Assembly (NCBI RefSeq): GCF_014651775.1 | Contig: NZ_BMXN01000018.1 | Location: forward strand, 1 to 64,000 | DNA length: 64,000 bases | Reading direction: 5' to 3' | Source: Vreelandella hamiltonii | GTDB lineage: Bacteria; Pseudomonadota; Gammaproteobacteria; Pseudomonadales; Halomonadaceae | Shown here: positions 53,019-64,000 of the stretch, piece by piece | How positions within the stretch are numbered: position 1 is the stretch's first letter | Layout of the letters: each line of letters opens with the position of its first letter | Made by a program: the position numbers and the translations under genes | Notes under the pieces: model-generated | Seen by the model: the letters and a program-made list of their open reading frames with translations, nothing else | Told to the model about the DNA's origin: nothing | Databases searched by the model: none

Positions 53019-53055
53019 GCAAGGGTCAGGCAGTCATGCCTGACCCTTGCTTTTA
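53019..53055 (+). terminator. terminator after entericidin gene
   Basis: A perfect 14-base stem GCAAGGGTCAGGCA/TGCCTGACCCTTGC with a GTCA loop is followed by TTTT. Confidence 0.92.
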
Positions 53056-53092
53056 GAGGACGACCATCAAGCGCTTTTCTTGAGGAACACGC

Positions 53093-53443
53093 ATGCCACT
53101 TCCCCGTTTCACCTTCCGACATACACGTGCCCTGACGGCGCTGCTGGCTGCCTTGCTGCTGGCCGCTTGCACGTCCCAGGCTCCCAGTGAACCAGCTCCC
53201 GAACCTCCCGTGGTCGGCAGCGCGCCGGTGGACGCCGAGGCGGTCTGTGATGCCGATGCCGTGGCCCATGCCATTGGCTCGCCTTTCGACGAAGCCCTTG
53301 TCGAAGCGCTGCGCGATGAGAGCGGTTCCCGGCATGTGCGGGTATTGCGGCCTGACAGCGCGGCGACCATGGATTACCGGGAAGATCGTTTGAACATTGT
53401 GTTGGGCAGTGACGAACTGATCGAGGCCGTGCGCTGCGGCTAA
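53093..53443 (+). CDS. I78-family peptidase inhibitor lipoprotein
   Basis: A 116-residue lipoprotein with lipobox LLLAAC and a Pro-rich linker. The C-terminal domain matches the I78 serine-protease inhibitor family: a Cys near AEAVCDADAVAHAIGSPF, the RVLRPDSAATMDYREDRLNI motif and the final CG. GAGGA precedes the ATG. Its stop overlaps the converging LysE-type gene by a few bases. Probably protects the envelope from proteases. Confidence 0.85.
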   Translation: MPLPRFTFRHTRALTALLAALLLAACTSQAPSEPAPEPPVVGSAPVDAEAVCDADAVAHAIGSPFDEALVEALRDESGSRHVRVLRPDSAATMDYREDRLNIVLGSDELIEAVRCG

Positions 53444-54045
53444 CGCAGTATCAGCCATACGCAGGCAGCGGTGAGCACCCCCATGGTGATGTTGAAGGCC
53501 CGCCATGCCCGGTCGCTCTTGATCCATTGCCCGATGGCGCTGCCAAACGCGGCCCAGAGGGCAATGCAGGGTAGCGCGACCAGTTCGGCAAAGCTTGCCA
53601 ATACCAGGGCGTTCACCACGGGCTGCCCGCTCTGCGGCAAAAAGCTGGCCATGAGGGCCAGTCCCATCACCCACGCTTTCGGATTGGCGAACTGAAACAT
53701 GGCAGCCTGCCAGAAGGTGAGCGGCACACTGCGCTGCTGGCGGTTCAGGTTGGGCGGCGGTGCCGTGGCGATCTTCCAGGCCAGGTACAGCAAGTAGCCG
53801 CTGCCTGCCCAGCGCAGCAGGTTCTGCACCACGGGAAAGCGTTCGAACAGTACGCCAAGCCCCAGCGCTATGGCCGAGAACAGCAAAAAGCAGCCGCCCA
53901 GAATGCCCCACATGTGAGGCAGCGTGCGCCGAAAGCCAAAGTTGGCCCCGGAGGCGGTCAGCATGAGGTTGTTAGGCCCTGGGGTGAGTGTCATGGACAT
54001 CATGTAAAGCGCTGCCGGGCCCAATACTAGCCATTCACTGTTCAT
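53440..54045 (-). CDS. LysE family amino-acid exporter
   Basis: A 201-residue, six-segment membrane protein of the LysE/RhtB family. The motif MTLTPGPNNLMLTASGANFG near the N-terminus and the conserved FQFANPKAWVMGLA in the middle identify it. The start at 54045 is the first Met before the hydrophobic region; the ribosome binding site is weak. It is divergent from a MocR regulator 95 bases away, a common arrangement in which the regulator controls the exporter. Confidence 0.88.
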   Translation of the reverse strand: MNSEWLVLGPAALYMMSMTLTPGPNNLMLTASGANFGFRRTLPHMWGILGGCFLLFSAIALGLGVLFERFPVVQNLLRWAGSGYLLYLAWKIATAPPPNLNRQQRSVPLTFWQAAMFQFANPKAWVMGLALMASFLPQSGQPVVNALVLASFAELVALPCIALWAAFGSAIGQWIKSDRAWRAFNITMGVLTAACVWLILR

Positions 54046-54140
54046 TTTGTACCCATACAATTTTTGGTTTGAGTTGTTTTGCCTGCCTGATTTCCAGCAT
54101 AATTGCCCCTTGATCACCGTCAAAGGTTTTTATTGTCACC

Positions 54141-55529
54141 ATGACAATTTGGGTGCCACATATCGATTCGCATAGCGGTCCTCGCTATCGCGCCATTGCG
54201 CTGGCCATCGGAGAGGCCATCCAGCGGGGTGAGCTGGTGCCCGGTACGCGCTTGCCACCTCAGCGGCATCTGGCCGATGCGCTGGGCGTCACGGTAGGTA
54301 CGGTCACTCGCGGCTATGCCGAAGCAGAGCACCGCGGCTGGGTCACGGCCCGGGTGGGCAGTGGCACCTATGTCAAGCCGCTCCAAGCTCGCCACGTCTT
54401 CGATACGCTCCATGAGCGGGAGAACGGTCTGACCGACCTCAGCTTGAGCCTGCCGCCGCCCCATCCATTGAGAGCCCAGGCGCTGAGTACGGCGCTGCAG
54501 GCCCTGAGCAGCGAACCGGACGTGCTGAAACGCGGAATTACCTACTCCGGGGCGCAAGGGAGCGAGCACCATCGCCAGCTGCTGGCACGCTGGCTGGGCC
54601 GGCTTGGCATGGCCCTGGCGGCCGACGAACTGCTGGTGACCCAGGGTGGGCAGCATGCCATCAGCCTGGTGCTGAGCACCCTGCTGCGCCCCGGCGAGCT
54701 GGTCGCCGCCGACGCCCTGACTTATCCCGGCGCCATCAGCGCTGCGCAGCAGGCCCATCTGAAAATGGTCGGTATCCCCTTCGACCAGGAGGGCATGAGC
54801 ATGGCAGCGCTGGAGGCGCAGTGCGCGCGCCAGCCGCCACGGCTGATCTATCTGACCCCCGATCAGAACAACCCGACGGGCACCTGCCTCAGCGAAGAGC
54901 GCCGCACCCAGCTGGTGGCGCTAGCCCGGCGATACGATATATGGCTACTGGAAGATGGCGTTCAGTACCTGCCGGTAGAGCAGCGCGGTACGCCGCTCTA
55001 CCAGCTGGCCCCGGAGCGCACGCTGTTCGTGTTCAGCACGGCCAAGGTGCTGGCGGGCGGGCTGCGCATCGGCGTACTGCGTGCGCCGCCAGCGCTATTG
55101 GAGCGGCTTGCGGCGGGGGTGCGGGCGCAAAGCTGGATGGTGCCGCCGCTGATGGTGGATATTGTCTGCCACTGGATTGCTCAGCCAGCGGCCAGCGAGT
55201 TGCTGGCCTGGCAAACCGGTGAGCTGACGGCCCGCCAGACGCTTGCCGAACAGCTCCTGGCAGGCTATGCCCTGGGCCGTCGGCCATCGGGAAGCAATGT
55301 GTGGCTGGCGCTGCCCGAGGGCGTGCGTGCCCTGGAACTGTGTACGCGGCTTCAGCAGGAGGGAGTCAAGGTGGAGAGCGCCGAGCCTTTCTGCGTGGGC
55401 AGTGCCCCGGCACCTCAGGCCATACGCATCTGTATCGGTGCAGCACCGGACCAGACCGCCCTGGTGTCGGCGCTGAACACCGTACGTGCCAGCCTGGCGC
55501 AGCCGCCGCTGGCCACCACCACCGTTTGA
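54141..55529 (+). CDS. MocR-type GntR/aminotransferase regulator
   Basis: A 462-residue protein. Residues 1-75 are a GntR winged helix (RLPPQRHLADALGVTVGTV, then VGSGTYV). The rest is a fold-I aminotransferase domain with PLP Lys in FSTAKVLAGGLRIGVL and LTPDQNNPTGTCLSE. PdxR- and GabR-like members sense PLP with an amino acid. The target is probably the divergent LysE exporter. The ribosome binding site is weak, so the exact start is slightly uncertain. Confidence 0.9.
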   Translation: MTIWVPHIDSHSGPRYRAIALAIGEAIQRGELVPGTRLPPQRHLADALGVTVGTVTRGYAEAEHRGWVTARVGSGTYVKPLQARHVFDTLHERENGLTDLSLSLPPPHPLRAQALSTALQALSSEPDVLKRGITYSGAQGSEHHRQLLARWLGRLGMALAADELLVTQGGQHAISLVLSTLLRPGELVAADALTYPGAISAAQQAHLKMVGIPFDQEGMSMAALEAQCARQPPRLIYLTPDQNNPTGTCLSEERRTQLVALARRYDIWLLEDGVQYLPVEQRGTPLYQLAPERTLFVFSTAKVLAGGLRIGVLRAPPALLERLAAGVRAQSWMVPPLMVDIVCHWIAQPAASELLAWQTGELTARQTLAEQLLAGYALGRRPSGSNVWLALPEGVRALELCTRLQQEGVKVESAEPFCVGSAPAPQAIRICIGAAPDQTALVSALNTVRASLAQPPLATTTV

Positions 55530-55553
55530 TGCCAGGGCCCGTGGCCAGCCGCC

Positions 55554-56558
55554 TCACTCGTAACGATCTTTCCAGCGCTGTCGCGCTACCTGCTCCTTGA
55601 GCATCTCCAGGATATCCAGCAGCACCTGCTCGGTTACCTGCTGGCTACCCTGGTCGACCTGCAGCCAGCTATCGAAGCCGCTGTCGGCGGTCTGCTCCAA
55701 CAGTCGGCGAAAGGCCGGGGAGTGCAGCTGTTGGGCAATCTCGTCCACCAGCCGCTGGGCAACGCCGCTCAGCGACGCTTCCAGGGCGCTGGATGCCGCG
55801 TGCCCCATGGGCAGGCGCTGCAGGCGACGGATCTCCGGGCTTTCGCGCAGCGTACGGCTGACCAGCTCGCTGATGGCGGTCTGGATGGCGCTGCGGTTCT
55901 GCTGATAGGCCTGCCCTGCGGTGGCTTCCAGGCGCTGGGTGATCTCATGGATCAGCTGGCGTTTGCGCGGCATGATGACCCGCTCGATGACCCGCTCCGA
56001 GAGGGAGTCGTTGGACGTGATCTGCTGTTGAACGTTGCCCAGCAGGCGCAGAGCGATACGGTCCGAGAGTTCTTCCAGCAGAATGTCGTAATACTTGGCA
56101 AAGAAGCGGTAGAGCGGCCACTGGGTGACCGTGATGAGACCAAGCCGATGCAAGCGGTGCAGCAGCGACACCACACGCAGGATGCGCAGCAGCCGGAAAC
56201 CGCCCACCGGAATACAGCCCAGTACGTCGTACCAGTGGACGAACGGGTAGAAAAACCAGCGGTGATAGCGCCGTTCGGCGATGGCCACCGTCCAGCCCAG
56301 CAGGACATCGGCCACGAACAGGCCGACAAACATCAGGTCGATGGTGGTGAAGCGGCTATGGATCGTCGTGTCGTAGGCCGCATGGGCGCTCGGGGCCATG
56401 GCGGCGAAGGCTTGATTGAGCGGCTCGATCAGAAACAGCGAGTCGAACAGCAGCAGGCCCAAATTGACGGCCACTGCCGTCAGGATCAGCAAATCCCAGC
56501 CGATATGTGCGTATTCGACCCCCTTGGGCAGATGGGGGTAGCGCCGCCTGATGGGCAT
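55554..56558 (-). CDS. voltage-sensor-like membrane protein without pore
   Basis: A 334-residue protein of the ion-transport group. Four hydrophobic segments occupy about residues 20-140. Segment 2 (LFVADVLLGWTVA) has an acidic residue after an aromatic, segment 3 has HWYDVLGCIP, and segment 4 RLLRILRVVSLLHRLHRL shows Arg every third or fourth place, as in voltage sensors. No selectivity filter (such as TVGYGD) follows. The C-terminal 190 residues are helical and charged. AAGGAG precedes the ATG. Related pseudomonad proteins are just called ion transporter. Confidence 0.7.
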   Translation of the reverse strand: MPIRRRYPHLPKGVEYAHIGWDLLILTAVAVNLGLLLFDSLFLIEPLNQAFAAMAPSAHAAYDTTIHSRFTTIDLMFVGLFVADVLLGWTVAIAERRYHRWFFYPFVHWYDVLGCIPVGGFRLLRILRVVSLLHRLHRLGLITVTQWPLYRFFAKYYDILLEELSDRIALRLLGNVQQQITSNDSLSERVIERVIMPRKRQLIHEITQRLEATAGQAYQQNRSAIQTAISELVSRTLRESPEIRRLQRLPMGHAASSALEASLSGVAQRLVDEIAQQLHSPAFRRLLEQTADSGFDSWLQVDQGSQQVTEQVLLDILEMLKEQVARQRWKDRYE

Positions 56559-56591
56559 GGTGACTCCTTGTCATGACGAATAGGGCAGCGA

Positions 56592-57110
56592 CTAGCGCTG
56601 CCGGTGATGCTGCTGGGCCCGCTCCTCTTCCTGTTCGGCCTGCTTGCGCAGCTTCTTGCGCAGGGCGGCTTTTTCGAAGCGCAGCTTCTGTAGCGGCGTC
56701 TCCAGTGCCAGCGGCGGCACGCGAGCCGGTTTGCCCTGCTCGTCCACGGCCACCATGGTCAGGTAGCAGCTGTTGGTGTGGCGTATCAGCTTGGCGCGAA
56801 TGTCTTCCGCCACCACTTTGATGCCGATTTCCATGGAGGAGCGGCCAACGTGATTGACGCTGGCCAAAAAGGTGACCAGCTCACCCACATGGATGGGCTG
56901 CTTGAACAGGACCTGATCCACCGAGAGCGTCACCACGTAGTGGCCCGAGTAGCGGCTGGCACAGGCATAAGCCACCTCGTCCAGCTTCTTCAGGATAGCA
57001 CCGCCATGCACTTTGCCACTGAAATTGGCCATGTCGGGGGTCATCAGGACCGTCATGGACAGTTCGTGCTGGCCAGGCAGTGGGCTGTGTTCAAGCGTCG
57101 TGTCGGTCAT
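56592..57110 (-). CDS. acyl-CoA thioesterase, hotdog fold
   Basis: A 172-residue YciA-like acyl-CoA hydrolase. MANFSGKVHGGAILKKLDEVAYACASRY is the hotdog helix with the catalytic Asp/Glu region, and FKQPIHVGELVTF the following strand. The C-terminal tail is long, charged and helical (LRKKLRKQAEQEEERAQQ). The ATG at 57110 has AAGGTGAT upstream; a GTG three codons earlier is an alternative. It lies between a channel-like protein and the AtoE transporter. Confidence 0.85.
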   Translation of the reverse strand: MTDTTLEHSPLPGQHELSMTVLMTPDMANFSGKVHGGAILKKLDEVAYACASRYSGHYVVTLSVDQVLFKQPIHVGELVTFLASVNHVGRSSMEIGIKVVAEDIRAKLIRHTNSCYLTMVAVDEQGKPARVPPLALETPLQKLRFEKAALRKKLRKQAEQEEERAQQHHRQR

Positions 57111-57131
57111 GGAGATCACCTTGTGAAAGCC

Positions 57132-57174
57132 AAAAAATACCCGCCCCCTGGCGCGCTGGCCGAGTGGGGCGGGT
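57132..57174 (-). terminator. terminator of the AtoE-like gene
   Basis: On the minus strand CCCGCCCC pairs with GGGGCGGG across a GC-rich loop and is followed by TATTTTTT. Confidence 0.75.
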
Positions 57175-57196
57175 GGTCAACAGCGTAGCGGGTGGC

Positions 57197-58507
57197 TTAG
57201 AACCAGACCAGCCCTATCGAGATGATCGCGCCGGTAATGAACAGCTGGATCAGACAGAAGCCCATGATGTCCTTGGCCTTGAGCCCGGCAATGGCCAGTA
57301 CCGGCAGCGCCCAGAAGGGTTGCAGCAGGTTGGTCCAGGCGTCGCCCCAGGCAACCGCCATGGCGACCCGAGCGATATCCGCTCCGAGTGCTTCGGCTGC
57401 CGGTAGCATGACCGGTGCTTGAACGGCCCACTGGCCGCCGCCGGAGGGCACGAACAGGTTGACGATACCGGCGCTGATGAACGACCAGAACGGCAGCGAG
57501 TTAGCCGTGGCAAACGAGACCAGCCACTCCGACATGCTCTGCGCCAGGCCCGACTGCACCATGATGGCCATGATACCCGCATAGAAAGGGAACTGGATGA
57601 CGATGCCCGCGCCGCCCTTGATGGCTTCGTTCAGGCTGGTAAGCAGGTTGCGCGGCGTGCGGTGCAGCACGATCGCCAGGAACAGGAACATGAAATTCAC
57701 CACGTTCAGGTTTAGGCTGCCGCCGCGCAGCAGGAAGTGGTCCAGCAAGAACAGCAGGCCAGGTACACCCACCAGCAGGGCCAGCGGCATGCTGTTTTCG
57801 AGCTTTTCGGCAGGACGGGTAATGCGACCGACGGGCTCGGGCTCGTCATCCAGCAGCCTGGGGTCTACATACACGCTGTCCTTTTCATCCGGCAGCATCA
57901 GACGATTGACCAACGGTACGGCAATGAACAGACACACCACGATGGCCAGGTTGAAGAAGGCAAAAATCGTCGAGCTGGTACTGATGACGCCGATCTGATC
58001 GGCAGAGAAATGCCCCTCGGTGGCGATGGTGAGCGGCACCGAGCCTGCGAGCCCGCCGTGCCAGACCACGAAGCCGGAGTAGGCGCTGGCCACCAGCAGG
58101 CGATAGTCCACCTTGATCAGGCGGGCCAGTTCCTTGGCGAACAGGGCCCCGACGACCAGGCCGAAGCCCCAGTTGATCCAGCTGGCGGCCAGAGAGACCA
58201 GGGTGACCAGAATGATGGCCCCGCCCGGCGTTTTGGCGGTACCGGCAATTTTCTGCAGGATGCGCTTGACCGGCGGCGAGCTGGCCAGCATGAAGCCGGT
58301 GACCAGCACCAGCAGCATCTGCATGGAGAAGGTCAGCAGTCCCCAGAAGCCATCTCCCCACATGCGCAGTACGGCCAGGGGCGTTTGTCGCTCGACGGCG
58401 ATGGCCGCTACCGCCGCTACCAGTGTCAGCAGCAGCACAAATATATACGGGTCGGGTAAATAGCGTTCGACCAGCTTGACCGCCGGTTTCGAGATGAGTT
58501 TTAGCAT
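57197..58507 (-). CDS. short-chain fatty acid transporter (AtoE type)
   Basis: A 436-residue inner-membrane protein with about ten to twelve segments. It matches the AtoE family throughout, for example GFMLASSPPVKRILQKIA, SLAASWINWGFGLVVGALFA, YSGFVVWHGGLAGSVPLTIA and VPSGGGQWAVQAPVMLPAA. E. coli AtoE imports acetoacetate and short-chain acids. The upstream ATG has GGAG at good distance. It is single; no ato genes flank it. Confidence 0.88.
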   Translation of the reverse strand: MLKLISKPAVKLVERYLPDPYIFVLLLTLVAAVAAIAVERQTPLAVLRMWGDGFWGLLTFSMQMLLVLVTGFMLASSPPVKRILQKIAGTAKTPGGAIILVTLVSLAASWINWGFGLVVGALFAKELARLIKVDYRLLVASAYSGFVVWHGGLAGSVPLTIATEGHFSADQIGVISTSSTIFAFFNLAIVVCLFIAVPLVNRLMLPDEKDSVYVDPRLLDDEPEPVGRITRPAEKLENSMPLALLVGVPGLLFLLDHFLLRGGSLNLNVVNFMFLFLAIVLHRTPRNLLTSLNEAIKGGAGIVIQFPFYAGIMAIMVQSGLAQSMSEWLVSFATANSLPFWSFISAGIVNLFVPSGGGQWAVQAPVMLPAAEALGADIARVAMAVAWGDAWTNLLQPFWALPVLAIAGLKAKDIMGFCLIQLFITGAIISIGLVWF

Positions 58508-58659
58508 GGAGTGCTCTCTTTATTCGTTATTAGGAAGTGCGCGGCTAATATACGGCGGTGCGGCATAATTTTCACCCCTCGACGACTCACGGAGCGGCCC
58601 CCTCAAGCTCACGTTAGCGTAATTGGCCAAAGCCGCCCGTTGTGGGCTTCAACGCTAGC

Positions 58660-59964
58660 TTAGCGAGCTGGATGGTCGCACCACCGGGTGCGCCGGTAGT
58701 GGCGGTAATAGAGAATCAGCACCAGCGAACGTGTCACGGTGAACAGGGTGAGTGCCAGCCACAGGCCATGATTGCCAGCATCCTGCAGCCACCACCAGCA
58801 GGGCAGGTAGACGGCCAGCCCGGCAAAGATGCTGTTACGCATTTGGCTGACGGCGGTGGTGCCAATGAAAACGCCGTCCAGCAGGTAGCTCCACACGGCG
58901 ATCAACGGCATCAGCACCATCCAGGGCAGATAGACGGCGGCCACCGCGCGCACTTCTTCCAGCCCGGTGAGCAGGGCAATCAGCTGGTTGCCGAACAGGG
59001 CAAACAGCAGGGCGGCGGCCCCGGCGGTCCAGAAGGAGAAGCGTGCCGTGGCCCGGACGGTGGCGGCGAATGCTGGCCAATCACGGCGCCCGTAGGCTCT
59101 GCCCACCAGCGATTCTGCGGCGTGGGCAAAGCCATCCAGAGCGTAGCTGGTCAGCATGATGAACTGCAGCAGCACGGCGTTGGCGGCCAGCACGGTATCC
59201 CCCTGGCGAGCCCCCTGAGCGGTGAAGAATGCCATGGCGAACAGCAGCCCCAGTGTGCGCACGAACAGGTTGGCGTTGACATTGAACAGCGCCGCATAGG
59301 CGTTCCATGCCAGCAGCCGCTGGCGCTGAAAGTGGCCCTCGAGAAGCCCCAGTTGGCGCATCACCAGATAACCGCCAAACGCCAGCGCGCTGTAGTCGGC
59401 CAGCACGCTGGCCAGCGCAACGCCGTTACTGGTCATGCCCAGCCCCACCACGAACCAAACGTCCAGAAGGATGTTCACACCGTTGGTCAGCAGCAGGATC
59501 ATCAGCGTCACTCGGGAATTCTGCTGCCCCAGAAACCAGCCCAGGATGGCATAGTTGGCCAGCACGGCAGGGGCCGACCAGAGTCGGATTTCAGCGTATT
59601 CCCGGGCCAGCGGGGTGGCCTCGGCGCTGCCGTCCAGCAGCCACAGCCCCAGCGAGATCAAGGGGGAGCCCAGCAGGATCAGCAGCACGCCAATCCCGGC
59701 GGCGATGATCAGCGACTGGCCCAGCAGGTTGCGTACATCGCTTGGTGCATCGCGCCCCATGGCTTGCGCCACCAGGCCAGTGGTGCCCATGCGCAGGAAC
59801 CCGAAGCCCCAATAGAGAAAGCTGAACAGGGTGGCCCCCAGCGTGACGCCTGCCAGGTAGCGGGGGTCGGGCAGGTGGCCCACCACGGCGGTATCCACCA
59901 GTCCCAGCAGCGGGACGGTGATGTTGGAGAGGATGATGGGCCAGGCTAACGCCCAGATACGCAC
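58660..59964 (-). CDS. MATE family efflux transporter (DinF type)
   Basis: A 434-residue multidrug/toxin exporter with twelve segments. WPIILSNITVPLLGLVDTAVVGHL is the DinF-type N-terminus, and the two halves show the internal repeat of the family. The start is GTG four bases after the ferredoxin stop with no clear ribosome binding site, so translation is probably coupled. It is the last gene of fabY-coaD-yfhL-MATE. Substrates are unknown. Confidence 0.88.
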   Translation of the reverse strand: MRIWALAWPIILSNITVPLLGLVDTAVVGHLPDPRYLAGVTLGATLFSFLYWGFGFLRMGTTGLVAQAMGRDAPSDVRNLLGQSLIIAAGIGVLLILLGSPLISLGLWLLDGSAEATPLAREYAEIRLWSAPAVLANYAILGWFLGQQNSRVTLMILLLTNGVNILLDVWFVVGLGMTSNGVALASVLADYSALAFGGYLVMRQLGLLEGHFQRQRLLAWNAYAALFNVNANLFVRTLGLLFAMAFFTAQGARQGDTVLAANAVLLQFIMLTSYALDGFAHAAESLVGRAYGRRDWPAFAATVRATARFSFWTAGAAALLFALFGNQLIALLTGLEEVRAVAAVYLPWMVLMPLIAVWSYLLDGVFIGTTAVSQMRNSIFAGLAVYLPCWWWLQDAGNHGLWLALTLFTVTRSLVLILYYRHYRRTRWCDHPAR

Positions 59965-59967
59965 GGG

Positions 59968-60225
<258 letters not shown>

Positions 60226-60288
60226 TCACGAATGGCGGAACACTCGGGCGGTGATATACCCGAGTGTTTTACTCAACAATAGCGATGG

Positions 60289-62690
<2,402 letters not shown>

Positions 62691-62882
62691 GCCGGGTTCC
62701 TCGTGGTGCGGTGGTGTTTAATGACAGTTATCGCCAGGGGGCCCTTTCATGGCGCCTTACCTGAACTTAATAGTGAGCTTGAACATCGACTCTGGCGTGA
62801 TCATAGCACCGGGCGAGCAACGGCGTCATGCCGCGCAGCCGGGAGACTGGTAGAATCACGTTTTTTTCATGCAGGGGATGTC

Positions 62883-63548
62883 ATGCAGCACACCTCACGA
62901 TCGGTGACTTCCAATCAACCGGGCCCACACCAGGATGTGGTGCGGCGCGTTGAGCGTGCCTTGGCGCATCCGCTGCGCAAACCCATCGCCGACCATACTC
63001 GCCTGGCTTTCGAGCAGGCGGAGGCCTGGCGGCGACAGCAACCCGCACCGTTGATCATCGATGCAGGATGCGGGGTCGGGCTATCGACCCGCCGTTTGGC
63101 GCAGAGGTTCCCTGATCACTGTGTGATCGGCGTTGACCGCAGCGCAGATCGGCTAGGGCGAGATCACGGCGAGCTGCCGGGCAATGCGCTGCTGGTGCGC
63201 GCTGACCTGGTGGATTTCTGGCGTTTGGCGCGGGAAGCCCAGTGGGCGCCCGTGCGCCACTATCTGCTCTATCCCAACCCTTATCCCAAGTCGTCCCACC
63301 TGAAAATGCGCTGGCATGGTCACCCGGTTTTCCCCACACTGTTGGCGCTGGGTGGGCGGCTGGAGCTGCGCTCGAACTGGGACCTCTACGTGGAGGAGTT
63401 TGCCCAGGCCGTACAGGTGGTCACCGGTCGCGAGGCGGCGGTGGCCCAGGTAACGCCCAGCGGCGATTATCTGACGCCGTTCGAAGCCAAGTATGATCAA
63501 AGTGGCCAGGCGCTATGGCGTTTGACCATCGATCTGGAGCAGCCATGA
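62883..63548 (+). CDS. TrmB-like SAM-dependent methyltransferase
   Basis: A 221-residue class I methyltransferase. The SAM loop is IIDAGCGVGLSTRRLAQ followed by VIGVDRSADRL. Further on YLLYPNPYPKSSHLKMRWHG corresponds to the FPDPWxKxRHxKRR segment of TrmB (tRNA m7G46), but with Asn and Tyr in place of Asp and Trp and a changed basic end, so it is probably a divergent paralog. AGGGG precedes the ATG. It overlaps the SMR gene by ATGA. The substrate is unknown. Confidence 0.72.
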   Translation: MQHTSRSVTSNQPGPHQDVVRRVERALAHPLRKPIADHTRLAFEQAEAWRRQQPAPLIIDAGCGVGLSTRRLAQRFPDHCVIGVDRSADRLGRDHGELPGNALLVRADLVDFWRLAREAQWAPVRHYLLYPNPYPKSSHLKMRWHGHPVFPTLLALGGRLELRSNWDLYVEEFAQAVQVVTGREAAVAQVTPSGDYLTPFEAKYDQSGQALWRLTIDLEQP

Positions 63549-63874
63549 CCTTTGTGTATCTCGTGCTTGCGATTGTGGCAGAAGTCGTGGCGACCAGCGC
63601 CCTGAAAGCGTCGGAGGGCTTTACGCGTCCTGTGCCGAGCCTGCTGGTGGTGGTGGGTTACGGAGTGGCCTTCTACCTTTTGAGCCTGGTGCTGCGCACG
63701 CTGCCGGTGGGTATTGCCTACGCCATCTGGGCGGGGCTGGGTATCGTACTGGTAACGCTGGTCGGTATCGTCGTCTTCGGTGAGAAGCCCGACGTGCCTG
63801 CCGTACTGGGTATTACCCTGATCGTGGCTGGCGTGGTCACCTTGCAGGTGTTTTCCAACATGAATGTGCATTGA
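63545..63874 (+). CDS. SMR family transporter (EmrE/Qac-like)
   Basis: A 109-residue protein with four transmembrane segments. The coupling Glu is in LAIVAEVVATSALKASEGF (position about 13, as in EmrE), with YAIWAGLGIVLVTLVG and FGEKPD typical of the family. Members export quaternary ammonium compounds or guanidinium as antiparallel dimers; some import osmoprotectants. The start overlaps the methyltransferase stop. No second SMR subunit is adjacent. Confidence 0.92.
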   Translation: MTFVYLVLAIVAEVVATSALKASEGFTRPVPSLLVVVGYGVAFYLLSLVLRTLPVGIAYAIWAGLGIVLVTLVGIVVFGEKPDVPAVLGITLIVAGVVTLQVFSNMNVH

Positions 63875-63885
63875 GGTAGCCAAAC

Positions 63886-64000
63886 GTGACGTGTTTTTTT
63901 AACTTACCTGCGCGCTGGCTGCGTGGCAGTGTCGTGGCGGGTATCGCCAGTGCCGCGCTCTGCGCCAGTACCTCCCTGTGGGCGGATTTCACTCGGTTGA
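63886..64000 (+). CDS. start of an exported protein (runs off the window)
   Basis: GTG at 63886 with GAGG about nine bases upstream opens a frame with no stop to the end of the window. The first 38 residues have a basic start, a hydrophobic stretch and a cleavage-like end (SVVAGIASAALCASTSLWAD), so a signal peptide is likely. The protein itself cannot be identified. Confidence 0.5.
   Translation, partial: MTCFFNLPARWLRGSVVAGIASAALCASTSLWADFTRL

Overview
The window is a high-GC gammaproteobacterial chromosome, most likely from a halophile of the Halomonadaceae (Halomonas or a close relative). Three things point there: an ectoine hydroxylase (ectD) standing apart from ectABC, a Pseudomonas-like core gene order (thrB next to polA, mutY-yggX, selD-selU, a FabY-type ketosynthase), and many transport genes. 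Nearly all the DNA is ordinary, densely coded chromosome. There is no complete prophage, insertion sequence or CRISPR array.

Layout. 1-270: the 3' end of a 23S rRNA gene, a spacer and a 5S rRNA gene reduced to its two ends. 0.3-7.2 kb: hisC, an NlpE-like lipoprotein, radA (behind a 12-bp tandem repeat), the selD-selU pair for tRNA selenation, a glutamine-amidotransferase-like protein without its nucleophile, and a YjaG-family protein. 7.2-10.6 kb: hisBHAF followed by a small envelope protein. 10.7-15.1 kb: a PanM/PanZ-like GNAT protein, AsmA, mutY and yggX. 15.2-15.6 kb: tRNA-Phe, tRNA-Gln and tRNA-Thr. 15.6-17.1 kb: an AT-richer accessory patch with an orphan proteasome-like Ntn-hydrolase and the tail of a phage-type adenine methyltransferase. 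17.1-19.1 kb: a stress cluster (KGG protein, small helical protein, manganese catalase, YciE-like protein), resembling yciGFE-katN of enterics.

19.2-25.2 kb: a CocE-type hydrolase paired with an ATP-grasp ligase, a divergent Crp/Fnr-type regulator, then ectD. 25.3-31.9 kb: a fumarylacetoacetase-family enzyme, speA-thrB and polA. 32-36.1 kb: a ferric-iron ABC transporter split into three transcription units with Fur-like sites. 36.2-43.6 kb: a catabolic island with an HpsN/HisD-like dehydrogenase, an SDR, a lambda-crystallin-type dehydrogenase, a LacI regulator and a TRAP transporter. Its substrate is unknown, with 2,3-dihydroxypropane-1-sulfonate or a related polyol acid as the leading guess.

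43.9-50 kb: tmcA, pepD, dps and glycerate kinase. 49.6-52.3 kb: two related lipoproteins with a ZevAB-like metal transport pair and a Zur-like site. 52.3-64 kb: a HIT protein, an entericidin, an I78 inhibitor, a LysE exporter divergent from a MocR regulator, a voltage-sensor-like membrane protein, a thioesterase, an AtoE-type transporter, MATE, ferredoxin, coaD, fabY, a TrmB-like methyltransferase, an SMR transporter and the start of a secreted protein.

The best candidates for something undescribed are the proteasome-like protein beside the tRNA genes, the ATP-grasp/CocE pair, the HpsN-like TRAP cluster and the deleted 5S gene. All identifications come from reading the sequence and remembered family motifs. 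No database search was run.
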